Assembly (NCBI GenBank): GCA_022821985.1
Contig: JAJECP010000001.1
Coordinates: forward strand, 1 to 61,189
Length of the DNA: 61,189 bases
Source of the DNA: Acidimicrobiia bacterium
GTDB taxonomy: Bacteria; Actinomycetota; Acidimicrobiia; Acidimicrobiales; Poriferisodalaceae
Direction: 5' to 3'
Position numbers and translations under genes: made by a program. This document shows, one piece after another, positions 7,817 through 17,800 of the stretch (position 1 is the stretch's first letter; each line of letters begins with the position of its first letter). The notes below the pieces were generated by a model. That model saw only the letters and a list, made by a program, of their open reading frames with translations, was not told where the DNA came from and did not search any database.

Positions 7817-10800
7817 ATGACCCGAGCCCGTCGCGCTATATCGGCCCGCACGGCGGCCATCTCGCTTGCCGTCGCGCTGGCATTGCAGCTCGCAGTACCG
7901 GCGGCCGCCAGCGAGCACCATGACGAACCGTCGGACCGCGAAGCGCTCGAGGAGCTGTTCGCTGCAACCGGCGGCGATGGCTGGAGTCACAGCGACCTCT
8001 GGGGCTCGGCGGCACCGCTCGGCCAGTGGCACGGCGTCACCACCGACAGCGACGGGCGGGTAGTGCGTCTCGACCTGCCCTCCAACGGGCTGTCGGGCGA
8101 GCTTCCGGCGGCAATCGGCCAGCTCACAGCATTGCGACGCCTCGACTTGGGCGACAACAACCTCCATGGGGAGATTCCCCGGGCCATCGGCGAACTCACC
8201 GATCTCCGAGTGCTCGACCTGCAGAACAACCGGCTCTATCGCCAGATCCCCTCAGAGATCGGCGAACTCACCAATCTGACGCTGCTCGATGTCAAGCACA
8301 ACGCCTTGTGGGGCGCCAATCCCGTCGAACTGTGGCAACTCAAGGGCTTGCGTGTCCTTGACATGCGAGGCAACCGCATGTCGGGCCCGCTGCCCCCCGA
8401 ACTGGGGGAGATGTCCCAACTCCGGCGCCTGGTGATCAGCGGCAACCTGTTCTGGGGCGAGCTCCCCGCCGAGATGGGCCGGCTCGGCAATCTGGAATGG
8501 CTCGATGTCAGCCGCAACAGCCTGTCAGGCGAGCTTCCTGCCGAGATCGGTGACCTCGCCAGCTTGACGTGGCTCGATGCCGGCAACAACTCGCTGACCG
8601 GCGAGGTGCCCGCCGAAATCGGCAACCTCAGCCAACTCATCACGCTCGACCTGCGGGGCAACCAGCTCACCGGGTCGATCCCCGCAGAGCTGGGCAACCT
8701 CGGTGCGCTCGAAGACTTGGTCATCAGCGAGAATCAGCTGTCCGGCGAGATTCCCGCCGAAGTGGGCCAGCTTGGCCAGCTCAGGCGGCTGCGCCTCGGG
8801 CACAACCATCTCGAAGGGACGATCCCACCGCAGTTGGGCGATCTGCACGAACTGCGTTACCTGTGGCTTGACGACAACCAGCTGTCCGGGGAGATTCCCT
8901 CCGAGTTGGGCCAGCTCGCCAAGCTGACAGAACTCCGGCTGGAGCAGAACCAGCTCGCCGGCGCCATCCGCAGTCAACTCGGCGATCTCAGCATGCTCCA
9001 AGTGCTGGACTTGGGAGACAACCAGCTGTCGGGCGCCATCCCCTCAGCTCTAGGGAACGCCGAGCACCTCGCCGAGCTGCATCTCGAACGCAACCAGCTG
9101 ACGGGCCGGATCCCGAGCGCACTGGGCCGACTCGCGAGGCTGAGACACCTCGACGTCAGCGACAACTGGCTGTACGGGGAGCTCCCCTATGCGCTGTGGA
9201 GCCTGACCGAGCTTCGCGAACTGCGGCTCAACGACAACGAGCTGTCCGGCCCGCTGGCGACTGCGGTCGTGAACCTCCATAAGCTCGTCCAACTCGACGT
9301 GAGCAATAACCGTCTCTCGGGCCAGCTACCGGTGACCATCACACGCCTCGCCAGGCTGCGCGATTTGCACATGGCCAACAATCGGCTGATTGGGTCCATC
9401 CCCAGCAGTATCGGCGATCTGAGCCAGCTCGAGAGCCTCGATCTCAGCCGAAACTCACTCAGCGGGACGCTGCCGGCGAGCTTGGCGCGGCTGACCAGGC
9501 TCAAGCAACTCGTCCTGCACGACAACCAGTTGTCGGGGGAAATCCCCACCGAGCTGGGAGACCTGGACCGGCTGGTCAACCTTGACCTGAGCAGGAACGC
9601 CCTGACCGGTCACATCCCGCTGGCCTTAGGCGGCCTGGACAGTCTCGAGCGCATCTCGCTCAGCTTCAACGAGCTCGACGGTCCCATTCCGGCCGAGCTC
9701 GGCGACCTGGCGAACCTGCGGATCCTCTTCCTCCGGTACAACCAGCTCAGCGGCGAGATCCCGACCGAGCTTGGCAACCTCAGCTTGCTCACTCGGCTCA
9801 ACCTGTGGCACAACGAGCTCACCGGCCCCATCCCCGCCGAACTCGGCAACCTGGTCCACCTTGCCCGGCTCGATCTCGACGACAACCAGCTGAGCGGCGA
9901 ACTGCCTGCCGAGCTGGGCAATCTCGTCGAGCTGACCGAGGTGTGGCTCCGAGGCAACGAGTTGACCGGCGAAATTCCCGTTGAATTCGGCAACCTCACC
10001 AAGCTGCGACGGCTCTACCTCGACGGCAACCAGCTCACCGGGGCCATCCCGGCCGAGTTCGGCGCGCTCAGCAGTCTCAGGCGGCTCTGGCTCCAAGGCA
10101 ACCAGCTCACCGGGGCCATCCCGGCAGGTCTCGCGGCGCTCACTGACCTTGAACAGATCATGCTCGGCGGCACCAACAAGCTGAGCGGTTGCATTCCCGC
10201 CGAATGGCGCGAGTTCGAGTTCTTGGCCGACGACTTGGACAGCGTCGGGCTTCCCTTCTGCCTTTCCGACGCAATCTCGACGACCCAAGAGATCGTGGAC
10301 GAGCTGCGCCGCAATGCCGGTTCCTTCTCCTACGAGATCGGCACCCACGGCGGCGCACTCACCCTGGCCACGATCTCGGAACCACTGACCTTCAACCTGG
10401 CACTGTCCAACGACGCCGGCTCGTCGAACGTCTTGGGCTACCTCTTTGAGGGCCTGACCGAGACATCGTGGCTCGACGACGCCATCGAACCAATGCTCGC
10501 CGAGTCGTGGGAGAGCTCTGATGACGGGCTGCGCTGGGTGTTCCACCTGCGTGACGATGTGACATGGAACGACGGCACACCCCTCACTGCGCACGACGTG
10601 GACTTCACGTTCAACAAGGTCGTCTACAACGACGATTTCAACGCGTCGAGCCGCGGCACCTTCGAGTTCCGCTACCTCAACGAAGCCGGAGAGTGGGAGA
10701 CATCGAAGATGACGGTGGCAGCGCTCGACGATCACACAGTCGAGTTTGTGCTGCCCCAGCCGTTCGCACCGTTCCTGCGTTCGATGGGCACGTCCATCTA

Positions 10801-11989
10801 CCCCAAGCACATCTTTGAAGCACCCATCGAGGCGGGCACGTTCACCGAGTTCTGGAACCTCGACACCGACCCATCCGAGATCATCGGAACCGGGCCATTC
10901 ACCATCGGCGAATACACACCTGGCGAACGGATCGTCTTCGAGCGCAACCCGCACTACTGGCAGAGCGACGCCAACGGCCAGCAGCTCCCGTACCTGGACC
11001 AGGTGGTGCACATCGTGGTGCCGGATCTGGATTCCGAACTGGCGCTGTTCCGCGACGGCACAGCCGACTTCCACGGTGTGCTGGGCGAAGAGTACGCAGT
11101 GCTGGAGCCGCTGCAGGAAGACGAGAACTTCGCCCTGTACCGCCGGGGTCCCGGTTTCGGCACCACATTCCTGACGTTCAACCAGAATCCGGGCTCGAAC
11201 GACGCCGGTGAGCCGTTCGTCGACCCGACCAAGCTGCATTGGTTCGGCAACGTCAACTTCCGTCAGGCGGTGGCCCACACGCTCGACAAGGCGGCCATGA
11301 TCGACGGCATCCAGCACGGACTCGGCTATGCGCAGTGGTCGTCAGTGAGCCCGGCTGCCGGCGATTTCCACAACCCCGATGTGCGTCGCTACCCGTACGA
11401 CATCGGCAAGGCGAACGATCTTCTGGATGATCTGGGGTGGATCGACACCGACGGTGACGGCATCCGCGAAGATGATTTGGGCAACCCGATCTCGTTCACG
11501 CTCGTGACCAACGAAGGCAACGCCGTGCGCCAGGCCGCCACGGAGATCATCCGGGACGGGATGGCCAAGGCGGGTCTCGACGTCACCTTTGAGGTGATCG
11601 ACTTCGGAGACCTGGTGTCGCAGCTCACCACCACTTACGACTGGGAGGCCATGGTCATCGGCTTCACCGGCGGTCCCGATCCCTACAGCGGCATCGGTCT
11701 GTGGCACAGCTCCCAGTCGTTGCATCTGTGGCATCCGTTCCAAGACGAACCTGAGACCGACTGGGAAGCCGAGATCGACCGGCTCTACATCGAGGCCAGC
11801 CAGGAACTCGATCGCGACAGGCGAGTTCAGCTCTATCGCGAGGCGCAGGCCATCGCCGCGGCAAACGTGCCGTTGATCTATACGACGCTCAGTGAGCGGC
11901 TGGGCGCCGTGCGCAACGTGTTCCGCAACACCATGCCGACCCTGTACGGCTACTGGGACATCCGCTACCTGTACCGCACCGATCAGTAG
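7817..11989 (+). CDS. Secreted fusion: plant-type leucine-rich repeats + ABC substrate-binding domain (SBP_bac_5)
   Basis: A 1390-residue exported protein. Residues 1-32 are a Sec signal peptide with a VPAAAS-type cleavage site and no lipobox cysteine. Residues 40-82 form an N-cap (LEELFAATGGDGW...GQWHGV). From about 83 to 800 come 29 regular 24-residue repeats of the form NxLxGxIPxELGxLxxLxxLxLxx, the plant-specific LRR class, closed by a cap with Cys792 and Cys815 that probably form a disulfide. Residues from about 825 to 1390 are a full family-5 extracellular solute-binding domain (WVFHLRDDVTWNDGTPLTAHDV, RQAVAHTLDKAAMI, GWIDTDGDGIREDD). The ATG is preferred over a GTG six bases upstream because AAGGAC lies seven bases before it. 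No permease or ATPase gene is adjacent. Family-5 proteins bind peptides, nickel or sugars; what this one binds, and why it carries LRRs, is unknown. Confidence 0.92.
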   Translation: MTRARRAISARTAAISLAVALALQLAVPAAASEHHDEPSDREALEELFAATGGDGWSHSDLWGSAAPLGQWHGVTTDSDGRVVRLDLPSNGLSGELPAAIGQLTALRRLDLGDNNLHGEIPRAIGELTDLRVLDLQNNRLYRQIPSEIGELTNLTLLDVKHNALWGANPVELWQLKGLRVLDMRGNRMSGPLPPELGEMSQLRRLVISGNLFWGELPAEMGRLGNLEWLDVSRNSLSGELPAEIGDLASLTWLDAGNNSLTGEVPAEIGNLSQLITLDLRGNQLTGSIPAELGNLGALEDLVISENQLSGEIPAEVGQLGQLRRLRLGHNHLEGTIPPQLGDLHELRYLWLDDNQLSGEIPSELGQLAKLTELRLEQNQLAGAIRSQLGDLSMLQVLDLGDNQLSGAIPSALGNAEHLAELHLERNQLTGRIPSALGRLARLRHLDVSDNWLYGELPYALWSLTELRELRLNDNELSGPLATAVVNLHKLVQLDVSNNRLSGQLPVTITRLARLRDLHMANNRLIGSIPSSIGDLSQLESLDLSRNSLSGTLPASLARLTRLKQLVLHDNQLSGEIPTELGDLDRLVNLDLSRNALTGHIPLALGGLDSLERISLSFNELDGPIPAELGDLANLRILFLRYNQLSGEIPTELGNLSLLTRLNLWHNELTGPIPAELGNLVHLARLDLDDNQLSGELPAELGNLVELTEVWLRGNELTGEIPVEFGNLTKLRRLYLDGNQLTGAIPAEFGALSSLRRLWLQGNQLTGAIPAGLAALTDLEQIMLGGTNKLSGCIPAEWREFEFLADDLDSVGLPFCLSDAISTTQEIVDELRRNAGSFSYEIGTHGGALTLATISEPLTFNLALSNDAGSSNVLGYLFEGLTETSWLDDAIEPMLAESWESSDDGLRWVFHLRDDVTWNDGTPLTAHDVDFTFNKVVYNDDFNASSRGTFEFRYLNEAGEWETSKMTVAALDDHTVEFVLPQPFAPFLRSMGTSIYPKHIFEAPIEAGTFTEFWNLDTDPSEIIGTGPFTIGEYTPGERIVFERNPHYWQSDANGQQLPYLDQVVHIVVPDLDSELALFRDGTADFHGVLGEEYAVLEPLQEDENFALYRRGPGFGTTFLTFNQNPGSNDAGEPFVDPTKLHWFGNVNFRQAVAHTLDKAAMIDGIQHGLGYAQWSSVSPAAGDFHNPDVRRYPYDIGKANDLLDDLGWIDTDGDGIREDDLGNPISFTLVTNEGNAVRQAATEIIRDGMAKAGLDVTFEVIDFGDLVSQLTTTYDWEAMVIGFTGGPDPYSGIGLWHSSQSLHLWHPFQDEPETDWEAEIDRLYIEASQELDRDRRVQLYREAQAIAAANVPLIYTTLSERLGAVRNVFRNTMPTLYGYWDIRYLYRTDQ
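8084..10174 (+). repeat. 29 tandem 72-bp LRR-coding units
   Basis: Each unit starts at the conserved Asn codon and is 24 codons long, except the last, which has 25; the register is unbroken from 8084 to 10174. Units differ clearly at the DNA level, so this is an old, diverged array and not a recent amplification. Confidence 0.9.
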
Positions 11990-12045
11990 GTGACGCTCGT
12001 CGGCGGTCGACGCCGTATCACCGGCGATCCTCCTGTGCGCTGCCG

Positions 12046-12837
12046 CTAGATCAGCAGGTTCGCTCGCAGCATTTCCAGCGCCATGGGATCGAGCCCGTGG
12101 GTCAGCAGGTAGCCCTCCACGCCGGTGCCCGTGCCGTTGGATTGCTGAGACCCGTAACGGCTGTCCAGCTCGCTGAGCACGCTGGCCATCACCGCCCGCG
12201 GGGCGCTCAGAATGGCTCGCACGTCGTCGATGTCGATGTTGATCTTGGCGAACTCCGGTGCCAGCTCAGCCATGCGCTGGTGGGATCGCAGCTCGTTGGT
12301 GAGGCAGTAGTCATCCAGCACCGTCTCACGGTCGACGCCGAGTGCTTCCAGCAGCAGCGCCGACGCGATGCCGCTGCGGTCCTTGCCGGCCGTGCAGTGG
12401 AACAGCATCGGCAGATGGTCGACGTCGGCGGCAATGGCCACGAGCTGAGCGAACCGCTCGCCGTAGGAGCCGATCATCTGCAGGTACAGCCCGGCCATGT
12501 CGTCTTCACTGACCGATCGCAGCCGACCCTCGAAGATCTGGTCCACCATGCTGATGTCGCCATCCACGGTGTCACCCACCGGCAGCGAGATGTGCGACGT
12601 CACGCCGGGCCACAGCCGCGAGCGGTCGCGCTCGATCTCGGGTCCGGCACGGAAATCAACCACCGTGCGGATGCCGCGGCTGCCCAGTTCTTCGAGATCG
12701 TCGAGGGACAGTGCGCTCAGGCGATCGGAGCGAAACAGCGCTCCCATCCGCACATGACGCCCGCCCCCTACGGGATAGCCGCCGATGTCACGGCAGTTGT
12801 TCGCGCCCTCGAGGGTGATGACAGCATCCCGACGCAC
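12046..12837 (-). CDS. Tyrosine-protein phosphatase (Y_phosphatase3 type)
   Basis: A 263-residue phosphatase of the bacterial MptpB/LipA-like family. The P-loop HCTAGKDRSG is at 147-156 with the nucleophile Cys148 and, as in this family, a GKDR lysine-aspartate pair that widens specificity to phosphoserine or phosphoinositides. The N-terminal NCRDIGGYP motif is the other family hallmark. No signal peptide is seen, although members may be exported without one. The start is GTG at 12835-12837. It is divergent from the quinone oxidoreductase gene (41 bases) and its 3' end faces the LRR-fusion gene. Confidence 0.88.
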   Translation of the reverse strand: MRRDAVITLEGANNCRDIGGYPVGGGRHVRMGALFRSDRLSALSLDDLEELGSRGIRTVVDFRAGPEIERDRSRLWPGVTSHISLPVGDTVDGDISMVDQIFEGRLRSVSEDDMAGLYLQMIGSYGERFAQLVAIAADVDHLPMLFHCTAGKDRSGIASALLLEALGVDRETVLDDYCLTNELRSHQRMAELAPEFAKINIDIDDVRAILSAPRAVMASVLSELDSRYGSQQSNGTGTGVEGYLLTHGLDPMALEMLRANLLI

Positions 12838-12878
12838 GGGCTCGCAGGGTAATCACTTCCGAAGTACCGTCGCCGCCC

Positions 12879-13862
12879 ATGCGTGCAGTGGTGATACCCG
12901 AATACGGCGGCGTCGACGTGCTCCAGGTACGGGAAGTGCCCGACCCGGCGCCTGGGCCCGAAGAAGTGCTGGTGAATGTGGCGTGCTCGGCGATGAATCG
13001 GGCCGACCTGCTCCAGCGGATGGGCCTGTACCCCGCGCCGGGCCCCAAGCCCGAGTTCGAGATCCCGGGTCTCGAGTTCGCAGGCACCATCGCCGCGCTC
13101 GGCGAGCGAGTTACCGGCTGGTCGGTGGGCGACGAGGTGATGGGCATCGTGTCGGGCGGCGCGAAGGCCGAACAGGTCGTCACCCACGAGCGCATGCTGC
13201 AGCGCATCCCCGCCTCGGTGGCGCTGCTCGATGCCGCAGCCATCCCGGAGGTGTTCATGACCGCCCACGATGCGCTCGTGACCCAGGGCGAGCTGACCTC
13301 GGGCGGCACTGCGCTGGTGCACGCCGGCGCTTCGGGTGTGGGCACCGCCGCGATTCAGATCGCCAAGGCCATCGGCGCCCGTATCGCCGTCACCTGCTCG
13401 ACGTCGAAGGTGACGGCCTGCACCGATCTCGGCGCCGACCTCGTCATTGACTACACCGAGACCGACTTTGCTGATGCGATCAAGGAGTGGACCGGCCGCC
13501 AAGGCGTCGACGTAGTGCTCGACGTGATCGGCGGCGACTACCTGGCCCGCAACATCGCCTCAGTACGCGTCCAGGGGCGCATTATCCAAGTCGGCGTCAT
13601 GGGTGAGCCGACGGCGACGTTCCCGCTCGGCGCATTGCTGCCGAAGCGAGCGGCGCTGATCGGCACCGTGCTGCGATCGCGGCCCATCGAGCAGAAGATC
13701 GACGCCAACCAGCGCTTCTGCGCCGAACTGCTGCCGCGCTTCGACGACGGCTCGCTGCGACCGGTCATCGACTCGCGCTTCGCACTCGATGACATCGCCG
13801 AAGCGCACGAGTACATGGCCACCAACGCGAACGTCGGCAAGATCCTGCTGGACGTCGGTTAG
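12879..13862 (+). CDS. NAD(P)H quinone oxidoreductase (MDR family, PIG3-like)
   Basis: A 327-residue zinc-free medium-chain dehydrogenase/reductase. It starts MRAVVIPEYGG, contains the SAMNRADLLQRMGLYP stretch typical of PIG3/QOR proteins near residues 37-52, the nucleotide-binding HAGASGVGTAAIQIAKAIG near 146-164, and ends with the HEYMATNANVGKILLDV signature. It should reduce quinones or enones with NADPH. There is no Shine-Dalgarno sequence before the ATG; a TACCGT eight bases upstream could be a -10 box of a leaderless transcript. It is convergent with the citrate synthase gene. Confidence 0.9.
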   Translation: MRAVVIPEYGGVDVLQVREVPDPAPGPEEVLVNVACSAMNRADLLQRMGLYPAPGPKPEFEIPGLEFAGTIAALGERVTGWSVGDEVMGIVSGGAKAEQVVTHERMLQRIPASVALLDAAAIPEVFMTAHDALVTQGELTSGGTALVHAGASGVGTAAIQIAKAIGARIAVTCSTSKVTACTDLGADLVIDYTETDFADAIKEWTGRQGVDVVLDVIGGDYLARNIASVRVQGRIIQVGVMGEPTATFPLGALLPKRAALIGTVLRSRPIEQKIDANQRFCAELLPRFDDGSLRPVIDSRFALDDIAEAHEYMATNANVGKILLDVG

Positions 13863-13873
13863 CTACCGAGCAA

Positions 13874-13891
13874 GCGCTGCGCCAGCAGCGC
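13874..13891. terminator. Hairpin between convergent quinone reductase and citrate synthase genes
   Basis: GCGCTG (13874-13879) pairs with CAGCGC (13886-13891) around a six-base loop. No T-run follows. Its place between two convergent genes 47 bases apart suggests a shared terminator. Confidence 0.4.
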
Positions 13892-13909
13892 CTAGCGGGG
13901 GAGAGCTGG

Positions 13910-15181
<1,272 letters not shown>

Positions 15182-15244
15182 CAGTCCCCCTTGTTCGCGC
15201 CGCCGAATGTACCCAATATGTCGCTCCGCCGCGAATCCCAGGGC

Positions 15245-16591
15245 CTAGAGGGGGGCGTTGTCGTGGCGGCGCTGGCGCAGCCGTTCGCGCTTGGTGGCCA
15301 GCATGTCGAGCGTGTCGATGAGCTCCCGGCGCGTGTCGGCGGGGTCGATGACGCAGTCGACGTAGCCGCGCTCGGCGGCGACGTAGGGATTCAGGTACGT
15401 GTCCTCGTAGTCGGTGACATAGTCGGCGATCTCGTCCTCGCCAGCGCCACGGCGGAGGATCTGGGCCGCCTGGGATGCGCCCATCACCGCCAGCTCGGCG
15501 CTCGGCCACGCCAGGTACACGTCGTTGCCCATCGTCTTGGAGTCCATGACGATGTAGGCGCCGCCATACGACTTGCGCAGCACCACGGCCACGCGCGGCA
15601 CCGTGGCACGGGCATAGGCAAAGGCCAGCTGGGCGCCGTGGCGGATCATCCCGCGCCATTCGAGGTCCTTGCCGGGATAGAAGCCGGGCGTGTCCACCAA
15701 GGTGACCAGAGGCAAGCCGAAGGCATCGCAGAAATTGACGAAACGGGCGCCCTTCTGGCTGGCGGCGATGTCGAGCGTGCCGGCGATGCTCATCGGCTGG
15801 TTCGCAAGCACGCCAACCGAGTAGCCGCCCAGCGTGGCGAAGCCCGTGACGAGATTCGGCGCCCAACCCGCCCGCAGCTCGGTCAGGCAGCCCTCGTCGA
15901 CGAGCTCGGTGATGATGTCGCGCACGTCGTAGGCACCCGTCGGCTGCGACGGCAGCAGCTCGCCTGCGGCAGGGGTCGGGCGCTCGCGCGGATCGCCGGT
16001 CTCAATGCGCGGCGGCAGTTCGTCGCAGTGCGGCGGCAGGTAGCTCAGGATCTCGGTGAGCATGTCGAGCACGCCCTCGGTGGACGTCACGGCAGACGCA
16101 GTTCCCGAGGCGGTGGCATGAATCGGGGCGCCGCCCAGCTCGTCTGGCCCGATGGCCACGCCGGTCATCTCGCGCACCGGAACGGGGCCGCTCACGAAGG
16201 CATAGGCATCGTCGGACATCACGACGACGTCGGACAGCCCGATCAGCAAGGCAATGCCCGAGATGGCCTGTCCTGTCACCCCGGCCAGGACCGGGACCAC
16301 TCCCGAGCACCGCACGAGCACCCGCGCGGCTTCTCCCCAGCCGTGCAGCGCGGCGACGCCGTAGTGCGCGTCGGCGCCGCTGGACGACAGCATGAGCACC
16401 ACCGGCAGGCGCTTGGCAAGCGCCGTCTGCAGGCCCGCGACGATGGTCTCGCTGTCGGCGGGCGACAGAGCGCCGCGCCGGTGGGGACTGTCGGCGGAGA
16501 TGAGCATGGCCGTTCGTTCGCCGAGGGTGGCGATGCCGGCCGTGACATGTCCACTCGCACCGGCGCGCAGCTGCAGGTCCACTGCTGTCAA
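15245..16591 (-). CDS. Acyl-CoA carboxylase carboxyltransferase (beta subunit-like), short form
   Basis: A biotin-dependent carboxyltransferase, about 448 residues, that would move a carboxyl group from biotin to acetyl- or propionyl-CoA. Both crotonase-fold halves are present: the N-terminal half includes VLMLSSSGADAHYGVAALHG and ISGIALLIGLSDVVVMSDDAYAFVSGP, and the C-terminal half DTPGFYPGKDLEWRGMIRHGAQL and SYGGAYIVMDSKTMG. The usual family length is about 510-540, so roughly 70 N-terminal residues are missing, and the biotin carboxylase partner is not in the window. The start is unclear: a TTG at 16589-16591 lies one base after the LysR stop, and a GTG lies at 16580-16582. Either would be translationally coupled to the regulator gene. 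Confidence 0.82.
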   Translation of the reverse strand: MTAVDLQLRAGASGHVTAGIATLGERTAMLISADSPHRRGALSPADSETIVAGLQTALAKRLPVVLMLSSSGADAHYGVAALHGWGEAARVLVRCSGVVPVLAGVTGQAISGIALLIGLSDVVVMSDDAYAFVSGPVPVREMTGVAIGPDELGGAPIHATASGTASAVTSTEGVLDMLTEILSYLPPHCDELPPRIETGDPRERPTPAAGELLPSQPTGAYDVRDIITELVDEGCLTELRAGWAPNLVTGFATLGGYSVGVLANQPMSIAGTLDIAASQKGARFVNFCDAFGLPLVTLVDTPGFYPGKDLEWRGMIRHGAQLAFAYARATVPRVAVVLRKSYGGAYIVMDSKTMGNDVYLAWPSAELAVMGASQAAQILRRGAGEDEIADYVTDYEDTYLNPYVAAERGYVDCVIDPADTRRELIDTLDMLATKRERLRQRRHDNAPL

Positions 16592-16592
16592 T

Positions 16593-17510
16593 CTATGTGG
16601 CAGTGACGCCGGGGATGCGGCGGGACACGCTGCGTATCACCGAGCGGAGCATGTCACGGGCTGCGGCCGCCGGCGCCGACAGCATCCCGCGGCGACGGAT
16701 GGCCAGCGCAACCTGGCGAGGAGGCAGATCGGTAACGGTCAGCACGCTCCAGTCGCCCCGGTCGGTCCAGACCGGGATGGAGGTGATGGGCACGATGGCC
16801 GGCCCATAGCCCTGGAACGCGAGGGTGGCGGTCAGCCGGATGCCGTCGAGCTGCGCCATCGTCCGCAACGACACGCCGCGCCGGGCGGCAGCCGAGTCGA
16901 TGAGCATGCGCATCACCGAGCCGGGCGGCCCGAGCAGCAGCTCGTACTGCTCGAGTTCGGCGAAGCTCACCTCTCGATCACCGAGCGCCGCGAGGGCGTG
17001 CCCGGTGGGGGCGATGACCACGAACTCTTCAGCGAACAGCGGCGTGGCCACCAGCTCCTCATGATCGAGCGGGGCGTTCACCACGGCAAGATCGAGTTCG
17101 CCGCCCTCGAGCAAGCGGGTGAGCGCCAGGGTCGTGGCGTCGACCACCGTGGCATCGACATCTGGGTGTTGTCGACGCAGTTCGTCGAGGAAGGGCGGCA
17201 GCAGCCAGCGTCCGGGGGTGCCGATGATGCCCAGATGCACATCGCCGGTGACATGCGACGTCATCGACGCCACATCGGCCCGCATGGCTGCGATCTCGCC
17301 GTTGATGCGCTTGGTGCGAGCCAGCACGACCTCACCCTCGGGCGTCAACGACCCCGCGGCGCGATCCACGAGCACAGCGCCCAGCTCGTCCTCCAGTTTT
17401 GCGACGTGGCTGGACACGTTCGACTGCACGGTGTGCAGCGCTCGTGCCGCTGCGGAGAACCGGCCGTGTGCAGCAACCGCAGCCAGCGCGTCGAGGTATT
17501 TCAGGTCCAT
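16593..17510 (-). CDS. LysR-family transcriptional regulator
   Basis: A 305-residue LysR-type regulator. Residues 1-60 form the winged helix-turn-helix (FSAAARALHTVQSNVSSHVAKLE), and the rest is a periplasmic-binding-like effector domain from about residue 90. It is followed directly by the carboxyltransferase gene (one base apart), so it probably controls that gene and itself. A T-N11-A dyad lies 30 bases upstream. The inducer is unknown; the usual co-inducers of LysR proteins beside carboxylases are pathway acyl-CoA esters or acids. The ATG has no strong ribosome-binding site. Confidence 0.92.
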   Translation of the reverse strand: MDLKYLDALAAVAAHGRFSAAARALHTVQSNVSSHVAKLEDELGAVLVDRAAGSLTPEGEVVLARTKRINGEIAAMRADVASMTSHVTGDVHLGIIGTPGRWLLPPFLDELRRQHPDVDATVVDATTLALTRLLEGGELDLAVVNAPLDHEELVATPLFAEEFVVIAPTGHALAALGDREVSFAELEQYELLLGPPGSVMRMLIDSAAARRGVSLRTMAQLDGIRLTATLAFQGYGPAIVPITSIPVWTDRGDWSVLTVTDLPPRQVALAIRRRGMLSAPAAAARDMLRSVIRSVSRRIPGVTAT

Positions 17511-17539
17511 GCGGCCACGCTAGCGCCCGCCCGCAGACT

Positions 17540-17554
17540 ATCTCCAAAAGAGAT
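17540..17554 (-). promoter_or_regulatory. LysR-type operator (ATCTC-N5-GAGAT)
   Basis: A perfect 5-bp inverted repeat around CAAAA, containing the T-N11-A core of LysR binding sites, 30 bases upstream of the LysR gene. ACTATCT recurs about 20 bases away, which may mark a second half-site. Autoregulation is inferred. The rest of 17511-17752 shows no gene. Confidence 0.5.
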
Positions 17555-17752
17555 TGAAACTATCTGCGCTAACTGCTGGCCCGATAGTGAGACCTGCGGT
17601 AATTTGCTCGTGAGCGGTTACCCCACACCGCTCCACATATCGCACCGCCGCACGGTGTCCCCCCACCCAGGCGGGCGAGTGCCGGATCGGAAGCCCCCGC
17701 TCCGACCGGCAATAGGTCGAAAGCGTCCCCCACGCCCAGCGACCTCAGCGAA

Positions 17753-17781
17753 GAAGCCGGCCCTCCCCCCGGGCCGGCTTC
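17753..17781 (-). terminator. Strong hairpin terminator of the aconitase gene
   Basis: An 11-bp perfect stem, GAAGCCGGCCC (17753-17763) with GGGCCGGCTTC (17771-17781), and a C-rich seven-base loop, 19 bases past the aconitase stop on the minus strand; the stem end reads into TTCTTC. Confidence 0.75.
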
Positions 17782-17800
17782 CTCGCGTTGACGGGCCCAG

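Noticed and set aside
8084..10174. Recent DNA tandem repeat or CRISPR
   Set aside because: The 72-bp periodicity reflects 24-residue LRRs; units are well diverged at DNA level.
9626..11317. 563-residue antisense gene under the LRR fusion
   Set aside because: No recognisable domain; composition follows from the opposite strand's codons.
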